Of a stretch of DNA of 64,000 bases, positions 34,716-49,295 are shown piece by piece (positions within the stretch are counted from its first letter, which is position 1; every line of letters starts with the position of its first letter). A program made the translations under genes and the position numbers. Below the pieces are notes generated by a model that saw only the letters and a program-made list of their open reading frames with translations, ran no database searches and was not told the origin of the DNA. The stretch comes from Onchocerca volvulus (lineage: Eukaryota; Nematoda; Chromadorea; Rhabditida; Onchocercidae), in contig HG738138.1 in the NCBI GenBank assembly GCA_000499405.2, forward strand, positions 17,281,119-17,345,118, given 5' to 3'.

Positions 34716-35830
34716 TGGTTTCATGAAAATATTGCTAACAACAAGCAGCAGCAGCAGCAGCAGGCGCTCGATATTCTTGTCAAATTTCAGTCTTTTCATA
34801 TTTTTTCTTTTTTTTTTTTTACACTGATAATCGATGTCACGCTGTGAAATTAAAAAAAAAAAAAGGAAAGAAATGGAAAGAGGTAGTGCTGAATTAATAA
34901 ATATTTTAATAATGGAGGAAACTGAACATCATTAAAATCAAAAATGTTTTCGATTGAAGAATGCTTGTATATTGTTGATTGTTCAGTCAACAGAATCAAT
35001 TATTTCACTTTGTGTATACCTGTTAAATATGAGATGGAAATGTTTTTTCAATTTTTTTATTAATTCTTTTACAATCAGCAACTCAGTAGCATTTCTATAT
35101 CAAAAGAGAAAACTATCATAATTAATTAATTGATAAGGAAGTTTTAGAATTTGCAACATTTACTTTGTGGATGACGAAAAATGTTATTTATGACTTTTCC
35201 AGGACTTCTTCGCAACGATTTTTAATATTGATGTGTCTTAAATTAAACAGTTAACTTCTCAATAATTAGCAAATTTGCAGGCAGATGATTAACATCTCGA
35301 GAATGTCCGCAAAAAATTATCGAAGTCTGCAGACTTTGCATGTGAAGATTTTTCATTTAACAAAAAAGCGCAGTGTTTTTAGTAATGTGTAGATTTAATA
35401 AAGAGTTTCAGTAGTAAAAATTCATTTTTGCAAACTTCAAAAACCAACAACACTTGAAAGGTGAAAAAATTGCAATTTTCGGTGGCTGTCCATTTGATTA
35501 ATGCATTAATGAGTTCTTTTTACTTGCGCAAGCAACTGGTCTTAATAAAGGTTAATGAATTGAACATCTGAAAGTAACAATCTCTAAATTTTTACACGAA
35601 AGATTTCTCGATTCTGAAAAAACGAGCATGTAATATGACATATTTCCTTCTGTAATTGACTGAAACGACGCACTGCATGTTTCGGTTCCAGAACTGGATT
35701 TGCATATTTCTGTAGTTTTTGGATGAATTAAAGAAATAATTGGGGTATAAAATGTGTATGAAAATACTTCGAAGGAAAGTAGATCAAATTCTTGAAGAGT
35801 CATTAGTTGTGACTTGCAAAAACCAGGCGA

Positions 35831-35902
35831 TAGCAGCGAGTGGTTTCGATCCACCGACCTCTGGGTTATGGGCCCAGCACGCTTCCACTGCGCCACGCTG
35901 CT
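35831..35902 (-). tRNA. Initiator tRNA-Met (CAT), right copy
   Basis: Exact inverted copy of 25378-25449. All stems and the ATCGAAA loop are intact, so both copies should be usable if the palindrome is real. Confidence 0.95.
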
Positions 35903-37831
35903 CACACATATTTCGACTCATAAAAATTCTTTATAAATTTAATTTTTGATAAAAAATGTACTACCAAAGCAAAAAGAGTCATTCACAGCTTCCGAAATTT
36001 TTAGAAAATACAGAAAGTGAAGGGGGAAGTAATTTGAACTGAAATCTGAGAGCAAAACTGAGCTTAAATCTCAGTAATTACTCATACAGATAACTCATAC
36101 ATTGCATGAGCAGAATAAATTAATCTGTCATTTTTCCTGCCTGATCCGGATAACCTGGACTTTCAGGAACCTGAAATCACGAAGATACGCTACCATAGAA
36201 GGATAGATCAAGCATCAAGCTTAATAAAGCAGTTATTTTTAAGATCACTATTTCTTATCTTTCTCTATTTTAAGAGAAAAACAAGAAACACGGATCAAAT
36301 ATTGATGGTAAACGTCAGGTTTTGTTGCCCTGAATCATAATGCTATCGTAGATATATTAATTTTTGTAAACTTTATTATAAAGACCTAAGTCACTTTCCT
36401 AAAAAACTATTATTAAATTTTCAACATGCCAAAAATTTGAAAAATGTAGAAGTCTTTTGATTGAAATTCAAATTTAACTTTACTGACGCCTTGAAAAATT
36501 CTCTCTAAAATATCAATCAAAACAGATAAGGGATTGTTGGATAGCAGCAGAATACACTTATTTTATTTTATTTTTTCTTTTCTGATAATATGTTGAATAT
36601 TTCGTTTTATGTATTTACTCATGTGATTAAGTATTGATTAGTATCGATTAAGTATAGATTAGCCGTATAACAGTAATACTTAAATTATTAATGATAATAT
36701 TAACAATGTTAAGAACGATGATAAAGATCATTTATGATAACTTTTCTGTCGAGTTAAGTCAAATGCAATTCTTATTTCCTGAAATAGTACTTCATCCTTA
36801 TGATAACTGCTGATTTAGATGATATTAGTCTAACAATTCATAATATTGGCTGAATTGTTCAGTTCTGTCCCAAATTATTCATTAACATTAACATCCAAAA
36901 TACTCTTAAATGTAGCATTAATAATGACAATGATGAAATTATTGATAATGTTTATTTTCTCGTATTATTATCTTATCAATTACTCATTAAAAATAATCGA
37001 AGCTATAAGAATTCTTGTCTTAATGTAGACAGTTAGCTAAATAATCTTTAGCACCCAATAAAATTTTATGAACTCAAAGATTACTATAATGAAGACTACA
37101 AATATATTAACAGAAAGTTATGGCAAAAATATTTACAACTCTGAATTATTTATTAATTTATCCCGACGAATAGAGCAACTCTGTTTCATCTCACCATGCT
37201 TGAATTTGTACGCGTAACTCATTACTTACTAATTACATTTGTGAGCAGTTAACAAATCTGGCATACTAAACAAATAGTTTGACTTCTGATTCTATATAAT
37301 TCTAAATATTAATTTTCGCATTTTTTGTTTCCTTTCCCATTTTAAGCTTTATTTCATTTCCTTTGTATGCAACAGAATTCTCATATTCAACTTGAATAAT
37401 TTTAATAATTGACCTAGTAATTATTTCAATGCTATCCTCGAAATTATTGCTTAGTAAAGAATGACATAGTTTGAAATGTCGAATCTTGTTTTATATTTTA
37501 GTCAGTTCCGGAAATATATTCCTCAAAATGTATAAAATAGTTGCACAACTTTTTGGTGCTAAATGCTTTTATTGAAATAACTAAATTTTTTAATAATATT
37601 TATTAAGAACTGATTATATAAGCATTGCTTCTGAACTTTCGGTTTCATAAATGGTCATTTCAATTTTTCTGTTATTCATTGAGCTATCTTAGTAATTTAC
37701 AATTATAGTTTGACTCTTAAATATGCAACTGTGCTAAATTTGTTATTGATCTTAAAGATAATAAAATTTATATAAAATTCTAATGCTAAGGAAACATTAC
37801 TTCAGCTTCCGCACAGATACCATTAAAAGCA

Positions 37832-40450
37832 ATGTTAATTCGATCTGAATATCTCCACGTCTTCATATTGCCTTTATTTACTACTACAGCGATAGTTACC
37901 ACTCCGAGTAAGTCATATTTTTCATTTATCACTTCAGATACAAAGATAGATGGAATATTATGAAGTAGAACAAGATGGAAAAAAAAGGAGACCAAAATGC
38001 AAACCTAATCTTTGGTAAAGCTGACGACAAAGAGTGATGATCAGAAAGTTCAAAGTTGTCAGAAATTCCTAGCAATACTTATCAACTTTTTTTACGATCA
38101 GAAAAACTTTCATTTAAAATGCTGTCAAATAGATCTTCTTTTCATTCGACATAATGCTTAATTCAGATTTCAAATTAAAATTTTGTTAAGTAAGTTTACT
38201 AAACAGAAAACAAACTTCAGCTTGTGAAGATATTATTACAACAAGCAATGGAAATGTGATATATATGGAAGCTAATTATGAAGCAAAACATTCACCAGGG
38301 ACAGCAGCACTTATGGCTTGCAAATTCGGATATGTCAGCTCGTTACCTTATCTCGTTTTTTGTCAAGCAAATGGCACATGGAACTATAAACTTGGTAATT
38401 CCTTTTGAATTGAAGTTTGAATTAAATTACTCATTATAGGTTCAATTGTAATGCATGAAATGAAAAATGAACCATGCAGTTGATGCGATTTTCTAAAATC
38501 TTCTGTTCTGTAGTAAATTGCTTTCGGTATGATTAAAATGTCAATGATCGACAGTAGCTATTCTAGGATTCCCAAGCCTTTAAATCCCAGATAAGTTTCC
38601 TGTACTCAAAAGTAGTTCTTCATAATATGATATTTATTACTAAAATTTTGATGCATTTCAGGTGAATGTATATTAACTAGTAAGACTTGCAGTCCTCAGA
38701 ATACTGAATCCAATGTTGTTTACATGCCTGTAAGTATTTTCATAAGATATGCATGTGCATGTGCATGTATACTTTTGTTATTCCGATACGAGAGATACCG
38801 AAGGCAAAAAGAACAACAAAAATGACAATAATCTGGAAAAAATTCTAAGGACCACCTGTTCAATTTTTGAAATTATCATGAATGAATAGCGCCTTTCCTT
38901 TTCGTATGCCACAAGGAAATCATGGAAAAATGGAATAAAGTTTGTTTGAATCCATAGTACTTAAATGTCGAATTATGCTAATAAATTTTAGTTTTATTTT
39001 CAACATATCAAATGATTTTATATGAACTTTGTAGCATAAAGCTTAAATTTCTCATGACGTTCCTGCTTATTGATTTTTTTTTGTGCTGTTTAACTGATTT
39101 TTAAATCTTGCAGTCTGTCTGTCGATAGTATGATCTCCACCTTGCATGTAAAGTAATAGCGATTTTAGATATTCGACTCCATCAAATAGTTATAGGATTT
39201 GAGTAATAAAATTTTTCTAATCTCTGGATATGGGATAAGACAGTGAAAGAAAAGACAAGCTATTGTAGAAAGTTACCCAGCAATTTAAAATTGTGAAATC
39301 GTTTTTGATTTTAATCAGTCGTTTTTAAAAGAAAAAAGTTTCAAATATGTAAAAATATCTCGATCTGCACATTTCATTTTATCACTCCAACTAACTTTTC
39401 ACCGTCTTTTCCTCTTTTGTAAATATAAGTGCATTTTGTTCTCATTAAATCATCAATAAATCCGCACTGCATGCATTTGTATAAATTTGCAATTTTTACA
39501 TGCATATAAATAGAATTTTCCAGATTTCAATGAGTTCTTGCATTCAACTAATTCGAAAAAGTTTTAAATTCAATAAATTCAGGAATAATAGATGGAACTT
39601 ATTTCGATACAGATGGATTCACGGACATACATGCGTGAATACATGCTTTCACTTTATATCGGTTTCAGAAATATTTGAAGTTAGTTTCTCTTTTTACAGC
39701 CAGAAATCTCCGACATATATCCATCCGGAACATTTGCCATGCTGCATTGTTCTATAGGGCAACTACCAGTCGGACCATCATCTGCTGTGTGTTTGAACGG
39801 AGAGTGGAATGTAGAATTGGGTTACTGCAAGGAACTGCATAGTGATGGTATTTTCAGTGGTCCAAGCCAAAGACGCGATATCTCAATTAGTGATTTCAAA
39901 ACTGGATCAGGTAGCAGCCCAATCATGCATTTGATGTTTTCTATAGAACTTAACAAACAAACAAAACAACAACACAACAAACAAACAACAAATAAACCAA
40001 CAACAACACATTATTATTCTAATCAAAGACATATATTTATGCCATTGACTTCGAAACTAAATTCATTTCCAGGTAATACCTCAGTTATATTGTAGTGAAT
40101 TTGATATTTCCACTATTTCCAAACTGAATGTTTTGAGAACTGAACACAGAGGCCATCGAATACCACAACTGCAGTTGCTGTTTATTGCTACTATTTCTGA
40201 TTCCCTAAATGTTGCAAACGATTTTTCAGAAACTGTCAGTGCAGAGGACAAAGCAATAACATATGCGATGCCAACAGAAACAGAAAATGCATCATTGTCT
40301 GCAGTGGTTTCAGAATCTATTTTCGATGAGTGGAGTACTATTTTAAATGAAACTGTGGAGGATACAGCTCCATTAGATCTGATGAAAATGGAAAAATTGA
40401 GCGATGAATCATTTGCAATAACGATATCTTCAATTCTACCGAGTGATTAA
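37832..40450 (+). CDS. Secreted protein with two sushi (CCP) domains (right copy)
   Basis: Exons 37832-37907, 38221-38394, 38662-38729, 39700-39910 and 40230-40450, total 750 bases including the stop, 249 residues. The domain description is under the left copy. An alternative donor at 40072/40073 (CCAG/GTAATA) is in the same phase as 39910/39911 and would add 54 residues rich in Asn, Gln, Lys and Thr (40 after 39990). With neither donor used the frame ends at TAG 40095. Confidence 0.8.
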
Positions 40451-41104
40451 AACAATAGAAAGCTTTGATATATTCTTAGTATATGTTTAATTGAGAGTTA
40501 TTCTTTAATTTCTATTTTTGTAATGAAGGTTATACTAAAAGATTGATTCATTGAATATCTAATTTAAAAAATACGCTTTTTTTGGTGACAAGATCATAAT
40601 CTTTACTGAAATGTTATCCATACTGTTTAATGCACTAAATGCAATATTAATTAATTTCAAACATTTTTGTAAAAATATTAAGACAATGCTGTAACTGTTA
40701 TGTCTAATTCGAATATTCATTGCTATTTCGTTTACTTATGCATTCAATTTGCCACGAGGCCCAGGTGAAACAAATGTGCGACATGAGATGTGAAAACCGG
40801 AAAACCGATTCAAAGATAAAGTTGATCGGGGCGATTATTTCAAATATTAACATTATCTTGCTTCTTCAGCAAATTATATCAAACAAAATATAGTCTAATT
40901 TAAATTAAAAAAACATTGCAAACCATTTGTCAATATTTTTATTCATCAAAATTTATACATGGTCAGTTGAAGCGTGTAAATAATCATGTCACAAATCATA
41001 TACAAATTTGGAAATAGTCATATGGTCATTGCTCTAATTGGCTCGTCTTCTTGAATTAATCATAGAGTTTTTTGAGAGCTTGTTGGGCAAAGTTTTTGAG
41101 ATTC

Positions 41105-41245
41105 CTATTTACCGTCGCTACTCATTTTACTTTTGCCATTTTTCTTGAATATCCAATCCATCAAACCCATTTTATATGCACCAATAGTTGATAATACTGT
41201 TGTTACTGTCATGATTATCAATTTATTGTCTACTTTGATTGCCAT
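41105..41245 (-). CDS. 46-residue membrane microprotein (right copy)
   Basis: Inverted copy of 20035-20175 with no difference seen. Confidence 0.5.
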   Translation of the reverse strand: MAIKVDNKLIIMTVTTVLSTIGAYKMGLMDWIFKKNGKSKMSSDGK

Positions 41246-42742
41246 AATGTTTCACGACCGTCGCACCAGAAAGAATCAGAAATTGTTGAAAAGATGTTTT
41301 TTGCGGATACAAAAATCTTGTATCACGACGAATCGACTGAAAACAATGATTAAGCGACAGAAAAATCAAATATTTATGGCAATGCATATGTTTTATACAA
41401 ATTATTTTGGAAATATGCAAAAATTATATATCGAAAAGAAAAATAATTTTAGTACCGCCGAATTCAAAAAAAATCCTAAATGAAATTAAAATAAATTCAA
41501 AAATGCGAATTTAAAAAATATTCATATTGTGGGAAATTTAAAAAAGTTACAAATGATTTGAATCTCAGGTGAATGAAAATGATTTTAACTGATATGAGTT
41601 TGAAATAATATCAAATTAAAATTTAATCTAGAAGTAAATTGAATGAAGTATTTTGCATGTTTTCAATCTTAGAGAATAGTTATATAAGTGAGATATCACT
41701 GTTGTTGAAAACAAATGTTAGAATGGTAGAATAACGACACAAAGTATGTCTGAGCATCTGCTTTGACTTTCTATCACAAAAAGATTGCTGGTAAGAAATT
41801 ATTGACAAATGAAAAGATCAGTAAGTCCGTGATCAACTTTCGTCACCCATTCATCTGCGACGCATATTCTCTTTTCTTATTGAAATCATTCGATAGTATA
41901 ACATTCGATAAATCGTTTTGGATGAATTTCTTTGTCCCTATTTTCGCAAAATTTAGTACATTCAATCCTTGAATTTTTTTATTTATTGCTGTTAAAATAT
42001 AGCTAATCTCTTCTTATATTTATTTATTCATCAGTCCTTTGTTTATAAATTTAAAAAAAAAAAAAATTCAATCTTTGTCCAAGAATATTTGTCTAAATAT
42101 ATTAGTTAAATAGTCAAAATTATTTATATTACTGTGTAAAATGCATATGAAAACCAATTAAAAAATATCAATGTTTAGAGTAACGGGAGCACCAGAACTG
42201 TAAAACAGATACTGTTATACAAAACTGCAATTCAGATACAGTAAATGTCATCCAAATGATGATTTATTTTCATTTTATAAAAATGATGCACAAACACTGC
42301 TAGTGATTAATAACTGAAAATCGGTGCTATCTAAGACCATCTATGATTTATTCTGTTTTCACAATTCCGAAATTCCAATAGTGTGCTAATTCGTTCAAGT
42401 TTCTTGCCTCAAGAAGTACTCATGATTTTAATTTGCGAAAATATCATCCAATATTCAAATGAATTCCATTACAAATAAGATTTTGTGCCACTCGCCAAGA
42501 TTATTAATAACTATTCAGATGATAAGATATAGTATTTTTTTTATTCCTGGTAAGTCGCATGTAGAGATTTAAATATGAAAATAGGCCATGTCCGATGTTT
42601 CAAAGAGACTAGTTTCAATTTTTAATGACTTGAAATAATTTTTTAAAAAAAAGAAAAAAGAGTACATGAATTTACGAAAATTCAATACTGATGAAGAACA
42701 ATGTTTAAACTTTTTTTAAAATTCGTAAATGCTAATTTGTCT

Positions 42743-44940
42743 TTATCGTATTGATGATTGCATCGGTTGTTGAAGGATAACACCAAATTTGATCAATAAT
42801 ACAAGCGTTATCGATGTAATAATGATAACAACACTTATTCCAAGCAATACAAACACGAATTTTGATCGTCGCTTCTCTTGAGGTGCTAATGAATAAATGA
42901 TTTTATTTGCAATCGGAATTGGGAGATACATCACGAATGAAGAAAAGTCTTTAAATACTCTAATTCCTTATAATTCTAATACTCCTTATGATATGTATGA
43001 ACTTGTTGAGAAAGTTTGTGATGAAAGGAAATTTTTTGAACTGAAGCCTGATTTTGCTCGTAATGTTCTAATTGGTTTTGGTAGAATTAAAGGGAGTACT
43101 GTTGGTATTTAAATTGGCGTTCATAGAAAAATTTAGATGCTGCATTCATAAAACGAAAGAACGAGAAGCATCTTGAACTAAATAGGTAGAAGCAACTGGA
43201 AGTTTAGTTTTTTGAGTGAAATGTGGAATAGGAATCTGTGAATATTTCGGATTATTTAAAAGTAGCTAAATACAACTAACTTTTTGCTGCAATTCTTTTT
43301 CCCGGTGATTCTGAAGTGAACTTTATTCATGAACATGTCAGGATTACTGACTTTGGTTACTTTGTAAACGAGATCTCATGTTTTTCCCATTGCTAACAAT
43401 ATTATTTGTTCAAGATGCGCATTAACTAATTAATTAATCTTTGATAAATTTTCAAACCCCAAAATTGCCAATTTCAAATCTCGTTACTTATAATTTTAAT
43501 CTACTCTTTCGAACTATAAAATGTCTTTTTCCATTCCAGCCTCTATTAAGATTAATATAGATGAAATCACATGTCTTTGAAACTCAAAGAAAAAAAAAAA
43601 AAAAAAGAAAATTACTTGAAGAAATTTGCGGTAAAATATTACTTCTATTTGTAAGATTGATAGGTGGCATGAACTGAATAGATGAAACTGGAGGCATGCT
43701 AGTCTTAAAAACTGCAACCATTAAAATTCATTAACCAAATTTTAACAAAGAGAAAGATCATTTCGGATCTTTTGAAAGCATAATACTATTCTAGTTCTAA
43801 ATCGAAATTCTGTTAACATTATGCAGAGACTTTATAATAAATGAAATCCGCAACTCTAAATGAAATGGTTAATTTGTTTTTTACCGACATTTATTGACAA
43901 AATTTCCAATTAGCAGATTATTTGACAGTCCTAATGTATGTATATATGTGGAAAAGCCAGCTTTTATATGCATAAAAGTTTTTTTATGCGTTTCCATAAA
44001 TGAAACGCAAAAGGTTAACCATATTGGATATTGGTTAAAGAGATTTTAAAAAAAATAGGTGAAAAATGATTTCACTTATAAACTAGCACTTGTATCGGTA
44101 ACAGGAAGATGACCATTAAAAGAGTTTAATCTAATCTGATTGATTTTACTGCTTGTTGGGATATTTCAGGCCTGGTCATTTTATATATTGCTGAACGAAA
44201 TCATTTACTGCACCTGTCTTCATAATATCTTTAACAATAATGGTTGATTCTGATGTTCCTTCTGTCATCACTGGTGTATCTGTTGTGAGAGTGGTCACCG
44301 TAGTAGTTTTAGGAATATAAGTAACAGTAGTTGTTGTTGCAGTTGTTGTTATTGTTTGTTTAGCGAATTTGGTAGTCATCGGAGTAGTATCATGAGTATG
44401 AGAAGCAGTTCTTGTTATTTTTGTTGTTCGTTTATCGGGTTTGGTAATCACTGTAGTCATAGCAGAAATAGGAGCAATAGTAATAGTTGTCGTTATTGAT
44501 TTAGTAGATGTGGTGGCTGCCAAAATAGTCATGGAAGTTTCCAACTGAAAGATTATAATTTAGCAAAATTAAACAGTAAATATATATATTTGTTTATATA
44601 ACATTACTGTATACTATAGCATATTTGTTCATTAAGATCAACCTGGTGATTTGAAGCAATGGTTATCAGCAGCCTATATTGTTTGTTATCACAGATACAA
44701 TCTAAGCTGCAGAAACTATCCGTATGGAAATTTACACAATATTATTGCATTGTTCTGTCAACCTTCATTATCAAATAGTCAGCCACTGAAGAAAAGTTTT
44801 TACACTACTATTTAAAAAATGTCACTTCTCCTGGCCCAATTTTCTCTAAAGTTATATGAACATTTACCTTGTTCTCTAATGAAATTCTCAACGAAACGAT
44901 GACGACGATGACAACTAGTTGTGTTCGCTGTTTAATCTTT
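42743..44940 (-). CDS. Thr-rich membrane protein (right copy)
   Basis: Exons 44940-44868, 44544-44214, 43711-43616 and 42885-42743, the mirror of 16340-18537. The splice signals and frame are unchanged. The same caveat about the missing start applies. Confidence 0.5.
42945..43112 (+). pseudogene. pccB-like fragment of alphaproteobacterial type (right copy)
   Basis: Mirror of 18168-18335, with the stop at 43110-43112. It is antisense to the Thr-rich gene, between its last two exons. Confidence 0.6.
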
Positions 44941-46109
44941 CTGCAATTTCCGGTTCATTTTTATCTTTGCTAATTAAAAAAGATATAATAACGCTGTCCA
45001 TGCACTATTACTATAATTTTTTTCGTGGCTTAGCCTTACGTCGCATATAGTTTTATTGGTGTTTTCCTCGGGAAGGCTCATAATCAGCCATTAAATCGTT
45101 ACTTTCAAATGTACCCATTATTTAAGCTTGAGGTAATCTGAATCGTTCAATTTTCATCCATCTGAGATGATTTTTTTCGTCTTTAGTTTGCTCGGAAATA
45201 CAGAGAATTTATTCTTATAAATTTTTTATCCTTTTAATTGCCGAAATTAGGTGTTTTAAAATCGAATTAACCAGACTTGTTGAGCAAAAGATTTGTTGAA
45301 TCTAAAAATATCGCATCAGGGTCTTGATCGAATACAATCTCACGCTAACAATACCGCTTACCGATGATTTTGGTTACTACACGAAATCATTTGTCCTTTT
45401 TCACGTAATAATTTGAAGCAACCAATTGGTGCAAAGGATACTGAAAACAATGACGAAAATCAAATTTTCATGAGCATTGAAAGAATTATAAGAAGTTTAG
45501 ATGACTAAAAATTGCTAAAACATAAATTTGCGTAATTAGATGAGTAAATTTAAATAAGAAGAGCTATAAGAGTCGCTCTAATCTTTGAATGAAAGTGCAT
45601 ACGAATGCAAGTTATTACGGAATCAAACTTTTAATTAGAAGTATATTGCAAGAGAAGAGAGTAGTAGGACTTTTAATCTTATCACATAAAAGATTATATG
45701 CAAAAGTATTTGAGAATCAAACAAAGCATTGTCCAAACGAAGATTGTCCAAAGAAGCTACATCATCTTTTATTTCCTAATAATACGAAAGAACCATATAT
45801 CTTCATTATCAATTAAAGTACCACGATTCTTCAATTAGATCTAATGAATATTATTATTTTCCCTCTAATTATTATTGCTCTTAACAATAAACTACAGCAT
45901 TGAATGTACACCATTTAAGCAAATTCTAAAAAGAAGCTTTAATTTTTAAATTTCAATTTGTATAACAACCGCTACGGAAATTAATTCCCATAAAAGGAGT
46001 GTAGGAAAAGTTTCATCTATCATTGTAAGCTATTTACTTCTGACGAGATTGATTCAGAAAGATCTTATCAAATAGTGTGAAGTCAAGGAACAAAAGCAGT
46101 ATTGGAAAA

Positions 46110-46211
46110 ATGAGCGCTCTCTTCGTTTTATTCATTTTGGGATTAGTTGGTCTCGGTGTAGCGTATCAGCTTGGCTATTTGGATCAGTATCTTGCAAAAT
46201 TAAAACAATAA
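46110..46211 (+). CDS. 33-residue single-span membrane microprotein (right copy)
   Basis: Mirror of 15069-15170. ATG follows TTGGAAAA and TAA closes the frame. No substitution was seen between the copies. Confidence 0.6.
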   Translation: MSALFVLFILGLVGLGVAYQLGYLDQYLAKLKQ

Positions 46212-48092
46212 TACAATATGCTGCATCAATTGGAAAATATTTGCCGATATATTAATGATCTATAATTCTATGATATATGGTATTATAAAAATTGATTTGA
46301 TATAGATTTGATATGCATTTCAAACGTATCATATCACCACATTTACCGAATAAATGTGACTAATTTCTACTTAATTTTTCATTTATTTCTCTGAAAAGAG
46401 GCAAAAAAAGCATCGCTAAAATAATCTATTTAATGAATCAGAGAATGTTTTCCTGATTTTCTCTAAGATTCTAGGAATCAACTGAAATCAAAGCAGGAAT
46501 TCAAGATTTTGTAGTAATGTCAGTATTATTATGCTCCAGGAATAAAATACCTTCTCACTAGTTGATTAGCTTTTCAATGAACTTCGTTGATAATTCAAAG
46601 AACTTTCTTTGGAAGAGTATTGACATCATTATTCTCTTGTAATCACATTCAATACTGCGAAATTGAATATGGAAACGAACGGAATAAATTAAAACAGTGG
46701 AGACTGCTTGTTTATTTGAGTTCTAAAGAATTGTTCTAGGCAGAATGAATGGATCATAGCAAATGAGACTTGAATGATCAGTACCGAATAATGTTAATAG
46801 GATGGATTCTGATTTAAGCAAGAAATCACTCTTGTAGACTACACTTAGAAGATATTCAGCCTTTATCTTTGCAATCATAGTTCCCTTACGAATTAATTAT
46901 GGCATAATTAAAAAGCAAATTGCACATTCAAAGATTACTGACACGGTATTAAAAAAGTCCAAACAATAAGTGATTAGTACTCAAACATTCCTGCACGTTA
47001 GATAAAACAGAGATATTTTACAATATAAATATGATGAAATAATCCAAGTATTTATATAATAGAAATTTGTAATATTTCTCAATCAAATGAATCATGTCCA
47101 TATTTTATCCTTTGGTCTGATACAAAAGCCTCTGCTTCCTTATCTTCTGATTTGCTAAAACTTGTGTGTATTGTTAAGAAAAAAAAAAAAAAAAAAGAGA
47201 AAAAAACTGGACTTTTAATGTATGTCCAAGCAAGTGGGCCACTTTTGGAAAGCAGAATGGCGTTGGGATGAATCAGATGTTGAATTAAAATATAAACCTT
47301 CCTCTCAAGCGCGATTCATTTTCAGGGCTAGTTGATTGACAGGTGAGTGGTGATAAACTTGTAAATATTTTCTATCTCTTATCCTTTGTCCTGATAAACA
47401 AATTTTTTGTATAACATAGTGTAAGTCACCACCTACTACAAAATCAAGGATCATCGATATAAAAAGGAGCATCTAATGGTCACCGATCAGTTGTAACGCA
47501 GTAAACATATAATTCTTAATTTTTACTCAGTGGTTGCGAGTCAATCAATTCAATAATCACTCAACTCAATCAATATCCTCCAGTTCAATCCAACTTACCT
47601 ATATTTAATCAATCTCTACTAGAACCAAGCAATCAACTGTAGTCGTGATTTCTGACTTTATTCTAGCTTATAATGTAGCGAAGAAATAATCCGCCAGTTA
47701 ATGAAATCTTTCGCATCAGGATTCGTCTCTATCACGACATAAAAAACTTTCCCGACAATGCATACTGCTGAAAGTTTCGAGCAAGTCAGCAGTAAATCGC
47801 ACTATTTAGCTTAAGCGATCTTCATATAATCTTATCCAGTATTTTTGGATACAGTTTGCTCATACTAAAGAAAACCTATTAATCATTATTTTATTTGCAT
47901 TTGTTTAGTTTATTTACGTAACTTCTGAATATGCAAATATTCAAAAGTATTTATAGAACACAGAAAACAAAGAAACACAATCATTGTTCACCAAAAATTA
48001 AGAATCAAGTGGTTTCTTCAATCGAATTCAATTGAGTTTACTTAGTACTTGTGAACTTGATAATTCAGTTCACTGTGTGGCATTGGGAATAA

Positions 48093-49006
48093 ATGCCGAG
48101 GACGAAACGACAAAACGAATTGATCAATGGATGGGAACGTAAAAGACGAAGCATAAGATTGAGCAAATCAATTCGAGTTGGAAATTCACGGGTACGCCGC
48201 GAAGTTTCACCAGAAATTCGAAGTCTTCAGGAAGGAAGAATCGGACTTGGTAGTGTTGCTCCGTTATTGTCACGTCGAGCTAAAATTCTCGCCATGGTAA
48301 ATAGACATTTCTTTTCATTGGATTTCAACATAAACTTGTGATCGAAAATCTTTTGAATCCAGCTGTTGAACTTCGCGATTTTCAAAGCTCAACTTTCAGC
48401 AGACTTATAATCATTATTCGAATGATGAGAACTATAACGTACCGGATAAAAGTGACGAGAACAGTTTTTTGGAAGGTGACTACGACGAAATATATAACTA
48501 TAATGGACATCATCGATCTTATGATCATCATCGTGCTCCCTTTCATGTTCAGTACGTCCGATTCTTCTAATCAACATTCAGAAGTTTTTAAAATCCCGAA
48601 ATTTTTTTAACTTGAATTTAGGAGACACTATGAAGATTGCAAATATGAACTGGTTCTGTCATCATCATTTCCGCTTTCGATCCCTACTACACGACATTTC
48701 TGTACACGATCCGTGTTGAAGCCATACAGATTGCGTAAATCCATGGCCACAATTTCAGTCCCTCATGCTAGTAAATCAGTCTCAAGCGCCAAGTTCAAGA
48801 GAAGTACTGCTCGCTGTGATCCAAAAGAGAGCAATAAAAAAAAGAAAGCAGTCTTTAAAGCAACTCAGTCTGGTCCAATAACGCGATCACGTAGGTAAAC
48901 CCCAAATCTTCTCAAAATCCGGCACTCTATTATTCCTCATGATATCACGGGAATTTTATATTTTCAATTTTTCAGAGCAGCCTTGTTGGATAAGGATGAT
49001 GATTAG
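48093..49006 (+). CDS. Unknown basic protein, four exons (right copy)
   Basis: Exons 48093-48296, 48400-48551, 48622-48894 and 48976-49006; 660 bases in phase, TAG at 49004-49006. This allele has Glu at the exon 2 site and Ala at the exon 3 site where the left copy has Gln and Thr. It ends only about 220 bases inside the palindrome edge. Confidence 0.65.
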
Positions 49007-49295
49007 TAGAAAAGAAATTTTTTTCTTTTTGATGACGAATAAAGAAAAGATGTCCATTTTTTCCTTTTGATGACGAATATCGTTCTTTCTGCATTGCTTG
49101 TCCATTCACTGAATAAATCATTAGATAAGTTGCATAAAGACCATTTCGCAATAAATGAATTGAAATGATATTTCAGTATATGATACAAAAATGAAAAAGT
49201 TCAACATTTACCTCTTTCATTAACATATGTCCATTTCTTTGCACAAAAGTGAAACTTTCTTATCTCTTTGATTCTTTCGTTAATTACTGAGTTAG

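Larger units (their letters stand above)
30654..49228 (-). repeat. Right arm of 37-kb palindrome
   Basis: Inverted copy of 12052-30623. Spacers between its genes hold the same as their left partners. It is three bases longer than the left arm, from the 2-base insertion near 34651 and indels inside the diverged patch (about 34125-34315). Confidence 0.97.

Noticed and set aside
41133..41483. 116-codon frame antisense to the 46-residue microprotein
   Set aside because: Open on the opposite strand mainly because of Lys/Ile-rich composition; the short sense ORF has the motif shared with two other loci.
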